A DNA stretch of 64,000 bases from Cypionkella psychrotolerans (GCF_001294535.1 NZ_LGIC01000037.1:62001-126000); one strand, 5' to 3'; shown: positions 8,608-17,069, counted from the stretch's first letter. A program made the numbers and translations. Notes: a model not told the origin generated them from the sequence alone.

Positions 8608-9999
8608 ATGGATCAGGTGGATATGCTGGTGATCGGCTCTGGGCCCGCAGGGCGGCGGGCGGCGGTGCAATCGGCCAAGCTGGGCAAGTCGGTGCTGGTG
8701 GTGGATAAGGGGCGACGGTTGGGCGGGGTGTCGGTGCATACTGGCACGATCCCGTCGAAAACCCTGCGTGAGACGGTGTTGAACCTGTCGGGCTGGCGCG
8801 AGCGTGGGTTTTATGGCCGTGGCTACCGGGTGAAGCAGGATATTCAGGCCTCCGATCTGGTGCAGCGCTTGCGTAAGACCCTCGACCACGAGGTTGAGGT
8901 GTTGCAGCACCAATTCATGCGCAACATGGTGCAGAGCATCTTTGCCACCGCGCGGTTTCTCGATGCCAACCGGGTGGAGTTGACCACCGAAGCGGGTGAG
9001 GTCAGCCAGGTTGGCTTTCAGCACGCGCTGATCGCGGTCGGCACGCGGCCGCATCGGCCCGAGAATGTGCCGTTTGATCGCACGCGCGTGTTTGACAGCG
9101 ATGAGTTTCTGGAGCTTGAGAAGCTGCCGCGCACCCTGACGGTGATTGGCGGCGGTGTGATCGGGGTGGAATATGCCACGATCTTTTCGGCTTTGGATGT
9201 GCCGGTAACGCTGATTGAAACCCGCGACAGCATTCTGGATTTCGTTGACCGTGAGATCGTCGAGGACTTCATCCATCAGATGCGCGAACGCGGCATGAGC
9301 ATACGGTTGGGATCGGCGGTGAAAGAGATCAGCTCGGGGACCGCTGGCGTTGATGTAATGTTGGCCGATGGCCGCCGTGTTCATTCTGAGATCCTGCTTT
9401 ATGCGGCGGGACGGACGGGGAATGTTGCAAGCTTGAACCTCGAGGCCGTGGGCATTGAGACCGACAGTCGAGGGCGGCTGAAGGTCGATCCGAACACCTT
9501 CCAGACCTCGACCTCGAATATCTATGCGGCGGGCGATGTGATCGGGTTTCCGTCTTTGGCGTCAACCTCGATGGAACAAGGCCGGGTTGCGGCGTGTCAT
9601 GCCTTTGGCATCACTCTGCCGCGACCGCCGGAAACCTTTCCCTATGGCATCTATGCGGTGCCTGAGATTTCCACCGTCGGGCTTTCGGAAGAACAGGTGC
9701 GCGCCCAAGGCATCGCCTATGAATGTGGGATCGCGCGGTTTCGGGAAACCTCGCGCGGGCATATCATGGGGGTGGCGGCTGGGTTCCTCAAACTGATTTT
9801 CGACGTGAACACCCGGCGACTGCTCGGCGCGCATATCGTCGGTGAGGGGGCGACCGAGTTGATCCATATCGGCCAAGCGGTGATCAACTTGCATGGCACG
9901 GTGGATTTCTTCGTCCAAAACACCTTCAACTATCCAACCTTGGCCGAGGCTTATAAGGTGGCGGGTCTGGATGCCTGGAACCGGATGGGACAAGCCTAA
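8608..9999 (+). CDS. sthA: Soluble (Si-specific) NAD(P)+ transhydrogenase
   Basis: FAD enzyme of the pyridine nucleotide-disulfide oxidoreductase fold that exchanges reducing equivalents between NADPH and NAD+. It has 463 residues, the normal SthA length. FAD-binding GSGPAGRRAA is at the N-terminus, then GTIPSKTLRE, the NAD site GGGVIGVEYATIF and YAAGDVIG. The redox-active disulfide of related enzymes is absent (GGVSVHTGTIPSK), as expected for a transhydrogenase. I chose ATG 8608, after AAAGGGGG; longer readings extend into the divergent promoter region. Confidence 0.88.
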   Translation: MDQVDMLVIGSGPAGRRAAVQSAKLGKSVLVVDKGRRLGGVSVHTGTIPSKTLRETVLNLSGWRERGFYGRGYRVKQDIQASDLVQRLRKTLDHEVEVLQHQFMRNMVQSIFATARFLDANRVELTTEAGEVSQVGFQHALIAVGTRPHRPENVPFDRTRVFDSDEFLELEKLPRTLTVIGGGVIGVEYATIFSALDVPVTLIETRDSILDFVDREIVEDFIHQMRERGMSIRLGSAVKEISSGTAGVDVMLADGRRVHSEILLYAAGRTGNVASLNLEAVGIETDSRGRLKVDPNTFQTSTSNIYAAGDVIGFPSLASTSMEQGRVAACHAFGITLPRPPETFPYGIYAVPEISTVGLSEEQVRAQGIAYECGIARFRETSRGHIMGVAAGFLKLIFDVNTRRLLGAHIVGEGATELIHIGQAVINLHGTVDFFVQNTFNYPTLAEAYKVAGLDAWNRMGQA

Positions 10000-10044
10000 G
10001 CGCGCTGGCTTGAGTTTCCACGCCAACTTTGCGATGACGGCGCT

Positions 10045-10935
10045 ATGACACCAGACATCCTCTGCATCGGTTCCGTGTTGTGGGACATCATCGGTCGCTC
10101 GTCCATCGCGATGCGGCTTGGCTCGGACGTGCCGGGGCGGATCACCCGTTTGCCGGGGGGCGTTGCGATGAATATCGCGATGACGCTCAGCCGGTTTGGG
10201 TTGACCCCTGCCCTGCTCTCTGCCGTGGGGCAGGATGAAGAAGGCCATGAGTTGATCGCTGCGTGTCAACGTATGGGCATGGTCACTGATCATCTCTACC
10301 GATCAGAAGACCTGCCAACCGACCGCTATATGGCGATTGAGGGCGCAAACGGCTTGATCGCCGCGATTGCCGACGCCCATTCGCTGGAGGCCGCGGGGGA
10401 TAAGATTTTGCGACCCTTGGCGGATGGCAGGCTTGGATCGGAAGCAAAGCCGTGGTCCGGTATGGTGGCTTTGGACGGCAATCTGACTGTCGCACTTTTG
10501 TCCGAGATCGCTCATTCGCCGCTGTTCGCCCGTGCCGATCTGCGCGTGGCCCCGGCCAGCCCCGGCAAAGCCGAGCGGTTGCTGCCACTGCTCAACCACC
10601 CTACTGCGACGTTCTATGTGAACCTTGAAGAAGCCGGTTTGATCGGCCACGCGCGCTATGAAACCGCCGCCGATGCCGCCGAAGGCCTGCTGGCGCATGG
10701 CGCTTCGCATGTGCTGGTGACAAACGGCGGCAAAACCTGCGCCGAGGGTCGTCGCGGTGCAGGCGTGATCACCGCCGCGCCGCCGCCCGTCATGGTCACC
10801 AGAATTACCGGAGCGGGCGATACCTTAATGGCCGCCCATATCGTCGCCGAACGTCAAGGCTGCGCGCGAGAGGTGGCGCTTGCCACCGCCCTGCAAGCCG
10901 CCGCCATTTATGTTTCAGGAGAACAACCGTCATGA
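10045..10935 (+). CDS. psuK: PfkB-family kinase, probable pseudouridine kinase
   Basis: Ribokinase-fold sugar kinase of 296 residues. It has the PfkB N-terminal glycine motif (RLPGGVAMNIAMTLSRFG) and the C-terminal catalytic signature ITGAGDTLMAAH, whose Asp is the base. The next gene, overlapping by 4 nt, is psuG, so the substrate is most likely pseudouridine: PsuK phosphorylates it and PsuG splits pseudouridine 5'-phosphate to uracil and ribose 5-phosphate. Substrate is inferred from that pairing. Confidence 0.88.
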   Translation: MTPDILCIGSVLWDIIGRSSIAMRLGSDVPGRITRLPGGVAMNIAMTLSRFGLTPALLSAVGQDEEGHELIAACQRMGMVTDHLYRSEDLPTDRYMAIEGANGLIAAIADAHSLEAAGDKILRPLADGRLGSEAKPWSGMVALDGNLTVALLSEIAHSPLFARADLRVAPASPGKAERLLPLLNHPTATFYVNLEEAGLIGHARYETAADAAEGLLAHGASHVLVTNGGKTCAEGRRGAGVITAAPPPVMVTRITGAGDTLMAAHIVAERQGCAREVALATALQAAAIYVSGEQPS

Positions 10936-11852
10936 CCCTTGATCTGCTCAGCTTCTCACCCGAAGTCGCCGCCGCGCGTGCCGCTGGCACCGCCATCGTG
11001 GCGTTGGAATCCACCATCATCACGCATGGGATGCCGTTTCCGCAAAATGTCGAAGCCGCCCGCGCTGTTGAGGCCGAGATTCGCGCGCATGGCGCCACGC
11101 CTGCGACCATCGCGGTGATGGGCGGGCGGATTTTGATCGGGCTGACCGATGCGCAGTTGGATGCGTTGGGCCAAGCCCCAGAGGTGATGAAAATCTCGCG
11201 CGCCGATATTGCCGCTTGTATCGCAAAAGGTGCTGTGGGGGCGACGACGGTGGCTGCGACGATGATCTGCGCGCGTCTGGCCGGGATCGACGTATTCGCC
11301 ACCGGTGGCATTGGTGGCGTGCATCGCGGTGCCGAGCTGTCGTTTGATATTTCTGCCGACCTGCCGGAACTTGGCGAAACTGCTGTTACGGTGATCGCTG
11401 CCGGGGCGAAAGCCATCCTCGATCTGCCCAAAACGCTGGAATATCTCGAAACCAAAGGCGTGCCGGTGATCGCCTTCGGTCAGGATGCGTTTCCGGCGTT
11501 CTGGTCGCGCGACTCGGGGTTGAAAGCGCCGTTGCGGATGGATACGGCGGCGGAAATCGCGAGCGCCCAGCTGATGCGGACGCGGTTGGGTCTGCCGGGG
11601 GGGCAGTTGGTGGCCAACCCGATCCCGCTTGCCGATGAAATCCCGCGCGAGGAAATCAACCCGGCGATTGAGCAGGCTTTGGCCGAGGCGGCGGCGCAAG
11701 GCATCGCCGCAAAAGAAGTCACCCCGTTCCTGCTGCACCGCATCTTCGAGTTGACCGAGGGTCGCTCGCTGGTTTCCAACATCGCCCTTGTTTTGAACAA
11801 CGCGCGGCTTGGGGCGGCGATTGCGCGCGAAATCGTGGCGCAGCGCGGGTAA
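10932..11852 (+). CDS. psuG: Pseudouridine-5'-phosphate glycosidase
   Basis: Cleaves the C-C glycosidic bond of pseudouridine 5'-phosphate. The 306-residue protein has the family hallmarks IVALESTIITHGMPFPQN near the N-terminus, ATIAVMGGRILIGL, GAVGATTVAATM, FATGGIGGVHRGAE, and GGQLVANPIP. The ATG overlaps the psuK stop (ATGA), so the two are translationally coupled. No dedicated nucleoside transporter lies beside them. Confidence 0.95.
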   Translation: MTLDLLSFSPEVAAARAAGTAIVALESTIITHGMPFPQNVEAARAVEAEIRAHGATPATIAVMGGRILIGLTDAQLDALGQAPEVMKISRADIAACIAKGAVGATTVAATMICARLAGIDVFATGGIGGVHRGAELSFDISADLPELGETAVTVIAAGAKAILDLPKTLEYLETKGVPVIAFGQDAFPAFWSRDSGLKAPLRMDTAAEIASAQLMRTRLGLPGGQLVANPIPLADEIPREEINPAIEQALAEAAAQGIAAKEVTPFLLHRIFELTEGRSLVSNIALVLNNARLGAAIAREIVAQRG

Positions 11853-11908
11853 GGCCATTGTGATGGCGCGGGCGGCTGCTTAGGTTGCCGTCAAACTCAG
11901 GAGACTTC

Positions 11909-12598
11909 ATGGCTGACCCTGCCCCGCGCCGCTCGATGTTTGCTGGCTTTCGTGCCTCGTTCCTCACCGGGTTGGTGGTGGTGCTGCCGGTTGGGCTGAC
12001 GATCTATGTCGTCTGGGGGGTGATCGGCTATATCGACGGCTGGATCCTGCCGTTGATCCCCGCCAATTATCAGCCCGAGGCTTTTCTGCACAGCTGGTTT
12101 GGCCCCGAGGTGAACTTTCCGGTGCGCGGTGTGGGCGTGCTGGTGTTTTTGGTGTTCACAGCGCTGGTCGGTTGGCTCGCGCGCGGGCTGATCGGGCGCA
12201 CCGTGATGCGGCAGGCCGAGAATGTGGTGGACCGGGTGCCGCTGGTGCGCTCGATCTATTCGGGGGTGAAACAGATCACCGAGACTTTCTTTGCCAAGTC
12301 TGAGAAAAGTTTTGAGCGCACATGTCTGGTCGAGTTTCCCCGTGCCGGATATTGGGCGGTGGGGATGGTGGCGACGACCCCTAAGGGGGAAATTGCCGCC
12401 AAACTGCCGGGGGGGACGCCGATGGTGGCGGTGTTTGTCGGACTCACCCCGATGACCTCGGGGATGCTGTTGTTCGTGCCGGAACGGGACGTGATTTTTC
12501 TGGATATGAAGGCGGATGAGGCGGTGAAGATGATCGTCTCGGCAGGGTTGGTCTATCCACAGCCGAAGGAAACCGTGGCGGCGCTGGCGGCGAAATAG
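11909..12598 (+). CDS. DUF502-family membrane protein
   Basis: A 229-residue inner membrane protein with two clear transmembrane helices (about residues 12-38 and 65-90) and a soluble C-terminal part. Signatures: FLTGLVVVLPVGLTIYV, RVPLVRSIYSGVKQITETF, and a GGTPMVAVFVGLTPMTSG stretch, all typical of DUF502. ATG 11909 has AGGAG 7 nt upstream; a TTG at 11885 is an unlikely alternative. Function unknown. It follows psuG by 56 nt and may be cotranscribed. Confidence 0.85.
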   Translation: MADPAPRRSMFAGFRASFLTGLVVVLPVGLTIYVVWGVIGYIDGWILPLIPANYQPEAFLHSWFGPEVNFPVRGVGVLVFLVFTALVGWLARGLIGRTVMRQAENVVDRVPLVRSIYSGVKQITETFFAKSEKSFERTCLVEFPRAGYWAVGMVATTPKGEIAAKLPGGTPMVAVFVGLTPMTSGMLLFVPERDVIFLDMKADEAVKMIVSAGLVYPQPKETVAALAAK

Positions 12599-12602
12599 CG
12601 GT

Positions 12603-12618
12603 TGTCCACGCGTGGACA
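12603..12618. repeat. Perfect 16-bp palindrome after the DUF502 gene
   Basis: TGTCCACGCGTGGACA is fully self-complementary and starts 5 nt after the DUF502 stop. Too short a loop for a normal terminator; could be a protein-binding site or chance. Confidence 0.5.
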
Positions 12619-12648
12619 GAGCTTTGGTTTCTATGTTTTCAATGACTT

Positions 12649-12672
12649 AGGCCGGGTTCATTAACCCGGCCT
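12649..12672. terminator. Hairpin between convergent DUF502 and bdhA genes
   Basis: 10-bp stem AGGCCGGGTT/AACCCGGCCT with a 4-nt loop, 6 nt from the bdhA stop. U-tracts are weak on both strands, so it may be a poor bidirectional terminator. Confidence 0.5.
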
Positions 12673-12678
12673 TAACTG

Positions 12679-13449
12679 TTACAGCGCTGTCCAGCCGCCA
12701 TCGACCGAGATCGTGGTGCCCGTGACCTGATCCGCGGCGCCGGAGCACAGATAGACCGTGGTGCCGCCGATCTGTTCCACCGTGGCGAATTGGCGCGAGG
12801 GTTGGCGCAGCAGCATGACTTCGCGAATGACGGTCTCGCGGTCCATGCCATGCACTTTCATCTGATCGGGAATTTGCGCCTCAACCAGTGGCGTCAGCAC
12901 ATAGCCGGGGCAGATAGCGTTGCAGGTGATGCCCTGCCCTGCGGTTTCCAGCGCCACGGTTTTCGACAGGCCGACCACGCCATGCTTGGCGGCGATATAG
13001 GCGGATTTGAACGGGCTGGCGGTCAGGCCATGCGCCGAGGCGATGTTGACGATGCGGCCCCAGCCTTTGGCGCGCATTGCAGGCAAAGCGGCAGCCGTGG
13101 TGTGGAACGCCGAGGTCAGGTTGATCGCGATGATCTGATCCCATTTCTCGGTTGGAAATTCTTCGATCGGCGCGACAAACTGGATACCGGCGTTGTTCAC
13201 CAGAATATCGCAGCCGCCAGCTTTCTCGATCAGCGCGCGGCAATCGGCACCCTTTGACATATCGGCGGCGATGTAGCGCACCACGACGCCATGGCGTGCC
13301 GCCAGATCCGCCGCCAAGGCATGATCCTCCGCCCGGTCGGTGAAGCTGTTCAGCACCACATCCGCCCCGGCGCGGGCGAGTTCTTCGGCCACACCCAGAC
13401 CGATACCCGAGTTGGAGCCAGTGATGATCGCGCGTTTTCCCTGAAGCAT
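12679..13449 (-). CDS. bdhA: 3-hydroxybutyrate dehydrogenase (short-chain dehydrogenase)
   Basis: NAD-dependent oxidation of 3-hydroxybutyrate to acetoacetate, part of polyhydroxybutyrate turnover. The 256-residue SDR has the cofactor motif TGSNSGIG, NNAGIQFVAPIEEF, the catalytic Ser-Tyr-Lys (NIASAHGLTASPFKSAYIAAKHG), and the family-typical C-terminus (GTTISVDGGWTAL). The ATG at 13449 follows a GGGGGGG Shine-Dalgarno, which is itself the 3' arm of a hairpin. A terminated small RNA lies just upstream on the same strand, so regulation by the leader is plausible. Confidence 0.93.
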   Translation of the reverse strand: MLQGKRAIITGSNSGIGLGVAEELARAGADVVLNSFTDRAEDHALAADLAARHGVVVRYIAADMSKGADCRALIEKAGGCDILVNNAGIQFVAPIEEFPTEKWDQIIAINLTSAFHTTAAALPAMRAKGWGRIVNIASAHGLTASPFKSAYIAAKHGVVGLSKTVALETAGQGITCNAICPGYVLTPLVEAQIPDQMKVHGMDRETVIREVMLLRQPSRQFATVEQIGGTTVYLCSGAADQVTGTTISVDGGWTAL

Positions 13450-13456
13450 ATCGCCC

Positions 13457-13500
13457 CCCCTTTTGCTGAGGTGACGCTACATGCTGCATCTGCAAAGGGG
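13457..13500 (-). promoter_or_regulatory. Hairpin sequestering the bdhA Shine-Dalgarno
   Basis: On the minus strand CCCCTTTGC (13492-13500) can pair with GCAAAAGGGG (13457-13466), one bulged A, closing a ~25-nt loop. The 3' arm contains most of the G-run that serves as the bdhA ribosome site, so folding would hide it. Structure is read from sequence; regulation is inferred. Confidence 0.5.
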
Positions 13501-13513
13501 AACCAAAACTGCC

Positions 13514-13542
13514 AAAAAAAACGCCCGCACGAAGCGGGCGTT
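13514..13542 (-). terminator. Intrinsic terminator of the small RNA, minus strand
   Basis: Minus strand AACGCCCGC/GCGGGCGTT, 9-bp stem with a 5-nt loop, then a run of T (13514-13521). It faces bdhA and ends transcription before that gene, which no upstream protein gene on this strand explains. Confidence 0.85.
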
Positions 13543-13589
13543 AAGTTATTGAGGCAGGTTTCATACAGGCAAGAAACCTATCGAGCAGT
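13514..13589 (-). ncRNA. Candidate small RNA or terminated leader upstream of bdhA
   Basis: A possible transcript of about 76 nt. A promoter-like pair ends at 13596, so transcription should begin near 13589. The RNA would have a short 5' tail, a hairpin AGGTTTC/GAAACCT (13573-13579 with 13556-13562, 10-nt loop), an unpaired CCTCAATAACTT segment, and an intrinsic terminator with T-run. No reading frame of useful length. It may be a free small RNA, or a prematurely ended bdhA leader, since bdhA starts 65 nt further on. Confidence 0.55.
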
Positions 13590-13595
13590 AGGTAT

Positions 13596-13624
13596 CTTAT
13601 AGCCCTGTTGGCGGCGCACTCCAA
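13596..13624 (-). promoter_or_regulatory. Promoter-like pair for the small RNA, minus strand
   Basis: TTGGAG (13619-13624), exactly 17 nt, then TATAAG (13596-13601) on the minus strand. Position fits a start about 75 nt before the terminator. Confidence 0.5.
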
Positions 13625-13702
13625 GTTAAAAGTTTGAAAAGGTTGGATTGCCCGCATAGGTTGGGGGTCAATAAAAACAGGCTGCGGGGGATTGTTGCCA
13701 GA

Positions 13703-15529
13703 ATGAACCGGGATTTTTTCGCTATTTTGCGCAGCTTTGGGCTTGGTCTGGCGCTGATCACCACCCCCGGAATTGGGGGGGGATTCGCGCAGGCGGACCC
13801 CACGCACGGCATAGCTATGTATGGCGAGCCTGCCCTGCCACCGGATTTTGTGTCGCTGCCCTATGCCAACCCCGATGCCCCCAAAGGCGGCCGCATTGTG
13901 ATGGGCGAGAACGGCAACTTTGATTCGATGAACCCGTTCATCCTGAAAGGCCGCGCGCCGACGGGGATTTCTTTGTTCACCACCGAGACGCTTTTGGGGC
14001 GTTCCTTCGCTGAACCGTTCTCGCTGTATGGGATTCTGGCCGAATCGGTTGAGACGGACGCGGCGCGGACCTACGTCGAATTTACTTTGCGTGAGGGGGC
14101 GAAGTTCTCGGATGGCAGCCCGGTGACGGTGGAAGATGTGCTGTGGTCGTTTGAAACCTTGGGAACATTGGGCAATCCGCGCTATGCGCCGGCGTATAAG
14201 GCGGTGGCGAAAGCCCAGAAAACCGGTGACAGGAAAGTGAAGTTCACCTTCGGGGCCGAGAACCGCGAGCTGCCGCTGCTGCTGGGTTTGCGCCCGATTT
14301 TGGAAAAGGCGCAGTGGGTGGGGCGGGATTTCAGTGCCACCACGATGGAGCCGCCGATTGGGTCTGGCCCCTATATGGTCGATAAATTCGAGGCCGGGCG
14401 CTTTGTCAGCTATAAGAAAAACCCGGATTGGTGGGGCAAGGATCTGGCGTTCTATAAGGGGATGCACAATTTTGACGAGATCCGGGTGGAATATTTCGGC
14501 AACCCGGATGTGCATTTTGAGGCGTTCAAATCGGGTGATCTGAGCAGCTATCGCGAGACCAATCCGATGAAATGGCAGCAGAACTATGGCTTTCCGGCGA
14601 TGGTGGCGGGCGATGTGGTGAAAGACGAGATTCCACATCAGCGGCCCTCGGGGATTGACGGCTTTGTGTTCAACACCCGTAAGCCAATTTTTGCCGATTG
14701 GCGGGTGCGTGAGGCGTTGATCGACGTGTTCAACTTCGAGCTGATCAACCAGACCCTCAACGGTGGCGCTGTGCCGCGAATCACCAGCTATTACAGCAAC
14801 TCCGAGCTTGCGGGCGATGTGGTCAATCCGGCGCAGGGCAAGATCTTGGCGCTGCTGGAGACGTATAAGGCCGATCTGCTGCCCGGCGCGATTGAAGGCT
14901 ATGCCCTGCCCGTCTCGGACGGCAAACCCACCAACCGGGTGAATTTGCGCAAGGCGAATGCGTTGCTGGAGCAGGCCGGATGGACGGTGCAGGATGGGGT
15001 GTTGAAGGATGCCAAGGGGGTGCCGTTTACGTTTGAGATCCTGCTGACCAATGGCGCGGATGATTATATCGCCGCGGCGAACATCTATATCGAGGCTTTG
15101 GCGAAGATCGGCGTGCAGGCCAAGCTGACCACGGTGGATGCGGCGCAATATACCGAGCGGACGAACCTTTATGATTTCGACATGACGCAGCAGCTCATTG
15201 CGTTGTCGCTGTCACCGGGGACCGAGCAGTTGCGGTATTGGGACGGTGCCAATGGGGCCGCTCCGGGGTCGCGCAACTGGGCGGGGATTCATTCTGCGGC
15301 GGTGGATGGCTTGGTGCAGACCATGCTTTCGTCAACGGACCGCGCGGATTTTGTGGCGGCGGTGCAGGCACTAGACCGGGTTTTGACGAGCGGTCGCTAT
15401 TTTGTGCCGCTCTGGTATCAAAATATTGGCCGCATCGCCCATGCCAAGCAGTTGCATTTCCCCGAAAAATTGCCAATTTACGGCGACTGGCCGGGGTTTC
15501 AGCCTGAGGTCTGGTGGTATCAGGAGTAG
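13703..15529 (+). CDS. ABC transporter substrate-binding protein, family 5 (oligopeptide/YejA-like)
   Basis: Periplasmic binding protein of 608 residues. A signal peptide (FFAILRSFGLGLALITTPGIGGGFAQA) precedes the mature protein, which has family 5 features (HGIAMYGEPALPPDF, YANPDAPKGGRI, FTLREGAKFSDGSPVTVEDV, and a C-terminal LPIYGDWPGFQPEVWWY typical of YejA-type proteins). I chose ATG 13703; a TTG at 13634 gives a longer but unlikely N-terminus. The matching permeases and ATPases are not adjacent, so the transporter partner is elsewhere. Confidence 0.87.
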   Translation: MNRDFFAILRSFGLGLALITTPGIGGGFAQADPTHGIAMYGEPALPPDFVSLPYANPDAPKGGRIVMGENGNFDSMNPFILKGRAPTGISLFTTETLLGRSFAEPFSLYGILAESVETDAARTYVEFTLREGAKFSDGSPVTVEDVLWSFETLGTLGNPRYAPAYKAVAKAQKTGDRKVKFTFGAENRELPLLLGLRPILEKAQWVGRDFSATTMEPPIGSGPYMVDKFEAGRFVSYKKNPDWWGKDLAFYKGMHNFDEIRVEYFGNPDVHFEAFKSGDLSSYRETNPMKWQQNYGFPAMVAGDVVKDEIPHQRPSGIDGFVFNTRKPIFADWRVREALIDVFNFELINQTLNGGAVPRITSYYSNSELAGDVVNPAQGKILALLETYKADLLPGAIEGYALPVSDGKPTNRVNLRKANALLEQAGWTVQDGVLKDAKGVPFTFEILLTNGADDYIAAANIYIEALAKIGVQAKLTTVDAAQYTERTNLYDFDMTQQLIALSLSPGTEQLRYWDGANGAAPGSRNWAGIHSAAVDGLVQTMLSSTDRADFVAAVQALDRVLTSGRYFVPLWYQNIGRIAHAKQLHFPEKLPIYGDWPGFQPEVWWYQE

Positions 15530-15533
15530 ACCG

Positions 15534-15650
15534 ATGCGCAAACTGATGATGATTGTGGTACTGGGCGCACTGGCGGGCTGTGCGACGGTGGATGGCGTGG
15601 GCCGCGATGTGTCAGCCGGGGCGCAGCGGGTCGGCGGCTGGTTCAACTAG
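15534..15650 (+). CDS. Entericidin A/B-like small lipoprotein
   Basis: A 38-residue lipoprotein. MRKLMMIVVLGALAGC gives a signal peptide and lipobox (LAGC, lipidated Cys16). The short tail TVDGVGRDVSAGAQRV matches the entericidin pattern (VxGxGxD followed by a small amphipathic helix). AGGAG lies 8 nt before ATG 15534, and the gene starts 4 nt after the binding-protein stop, so it is in the same transcript. Entericidins are small membrane lipoproteins tied to stress-induced lysis in E. coli; the role here is unknown. Confidence 0.75.
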   Translation: MRKLMMIVVLGALAGCATVDGVGRDVSAGAQRVGGWFN

Positions 15651-15653
15651 GGC

Positions 15654-17069
15654 TTAAGTCGCCTCGGGCTCTCCGCTATCGCGCAGCCGGATCACCGTGA
15701 CCGAACAGGCGGCTTCGGCCACCACTTTGGCCGAAACCGAGCCCAAGAACCGCCGCGTGCTGGAATGGCCGCGCGCGCCCATCAGGATGTGATCGACGCG
15801 GGTGACTTCGGCGTGGTCGATGATCGCCGAGGCCGGGTCGGTGTTTTCCAGAATGGTGTAGGTCAGGCGATCGTCGGTCAGATCAATGCCCTCGGCCCAG
15901 GTCTTCAGACCGACAAGACGCGCGACATGCAGGTTGGTGCCGGCATCGTCGGTGGTGGGGTCAATGCCCAGCCGCGCGGTTTTGATCACGTTGACGCAAG
16001 CGACGCGGGCGTCGGGGCGATTGACCAGCATCCGCTTGATTTGCAGATAGATCGCTTGCGCCAGCGGTTCGGCCTCGGGCGATAGATCGACAGCGACCAG
16101 CAGGATCGGCGCGCGCTCGATCTGGGCGGCGACGGATGGCGGTGCGGCGAAGGCCTTGAGGTTGCGCATTTTGCGCCAGCGGTTGAACACGGTCAGGGCG
16201 GAATCGCGTTGGGTCTTGTGGCCGCGCGCGGTGAGGCGGATTTGCATCGGATGCGCGAGATCAAAGATCATTTGCGCCGCGGATTGGTAGCGGTTGGCCG
16301 GATCGACTTCCAGCGCGCGCAGGATGATCTCTTGCAGCCATTCGGGGATGTCTGGGCGGATGGCGCGCGGCGGCACCGGGTCGCGCCAGAGCCGTTGTTT
16401 GACCTGGGAGAGTTTCTCGGGCTGGCCGAACGGCATCTTGCCCGTGGCGAGTTCGTAGATCATCGCGCCCAAGGCGTAGAGGTCCGAGCGCAGATCGCCC
16501 CTTTGGCGCAGGTATTGTTCGGGGGCGATATAGGGGAAGGTGCCCATCGGAATGGTGAATTCTTCGGCCAAAAGATCGGGGAGTTGATCGTGGCGGGACA
16601 GGCCGTAGTCGATCAGCACCATTTCGCCGGTTGGGCGTTGCAGGAAATTGTCGGGCTTCAGATCAAGATGGATGACATGCTGGCGGTGGATGTCATGCAC
16701 GGCTTCGGCCATACGGGCGGCGAGTTCGATCACTTCAGCCACCGGGCGCGGCGCACGTTTGAAATATTGGAACATCGAGTTACCGGGGATACGCTCGGTG
16801 ACGATATAGGGCATCACCGCGAAATCGCCCTGCCCCATCACGCGCGGCACATGAATGCCGGTCAGGCGCGGCATGATCATCTGCTCGACCTCAAACCCCA
16901 CGATGGTCGGGCCGTCGTAGCCATCCAGAATGGTTGGCACTTTCATCACCATTGGCGTGCGATACAAAGCGTGGGTGACATCCCAGATCGTGGCGAAGCC
17001 GCCTTTGTGCAACTGCTCACCCAAAGTGAAGCCGTTGATTTCCAAGCCCGGATGCGGTTGCACAGACAT
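15654..17069 (-). CDS. Serine/threonine protein kinase fused to a universal stress protein domain
   Basis: A 471-residue two-domain protein. Residues ~10-285 form a Hanks-type kinase: glycine loop LHKGGFATIW, Lys43 (MVMKVP), catalytic HLDLKPDN (Asp136), DFG-like IDYGLS, an APE-like IAPEQYL, and SDLYALGAMIYELATG. Residues ~320-465 are a universal stress protein domain with the ATP-binding pattern GARGHSSTRRFLGSVSAKVV. DFG is DYG but the Asp is kept, so it should be active. It starts right after the stop of a metallophosphoesterase gene, suggesting a kinase-phosphatase pair. Confidence 0.88.
   Translation of the reverse strand: MSVQPHPGLEINGFTLGEQLHKGGFATIWDVTHALYRTPMVMKVPTILDGYDGPTIVGFEVEQMIMPRLTGIHVPRVMGQGDFAVMPYIVTERIPGNSMFQYFKRAPRPVAEVIELAARMAEAVHDIHRQHVIHLDLKPDNFLQRPTGEMVLIDYGLSRHDQLPDLLAEEFTIPMGTFPYIAPEQYLRQRGDLRSDLYALGAMIYELATGKMPFGQPEKLSQVKQRLWRDPVPPRAIRPDIPEWLQEIILRALEVDPANRYQSAAQMIFDLAHPMQIRLTARGHKTQRDSALTVFNRWRKMRNLKAFAAPPSVAAQIERAPILLVAVDLSPEAEPLAQAIYLQIKRMLVNRPDARVACVNVIKTARLGIDPTTDDAGTNLHVARLVGLKTWAEGIDLTDDRLTYTILENTDPASAIIDHAEVTRVDHILMGARGHSSTRRFLGSVSAKVVAEAACSVTVIRLRDSGEPEAT

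Noticed and set aside
13541-15148. Long antisense open frame opposite the peptide-binding protein gene
   Set aside because: It mirrors codon bias of the real gene, has no ribosome site and no recognisable domain.
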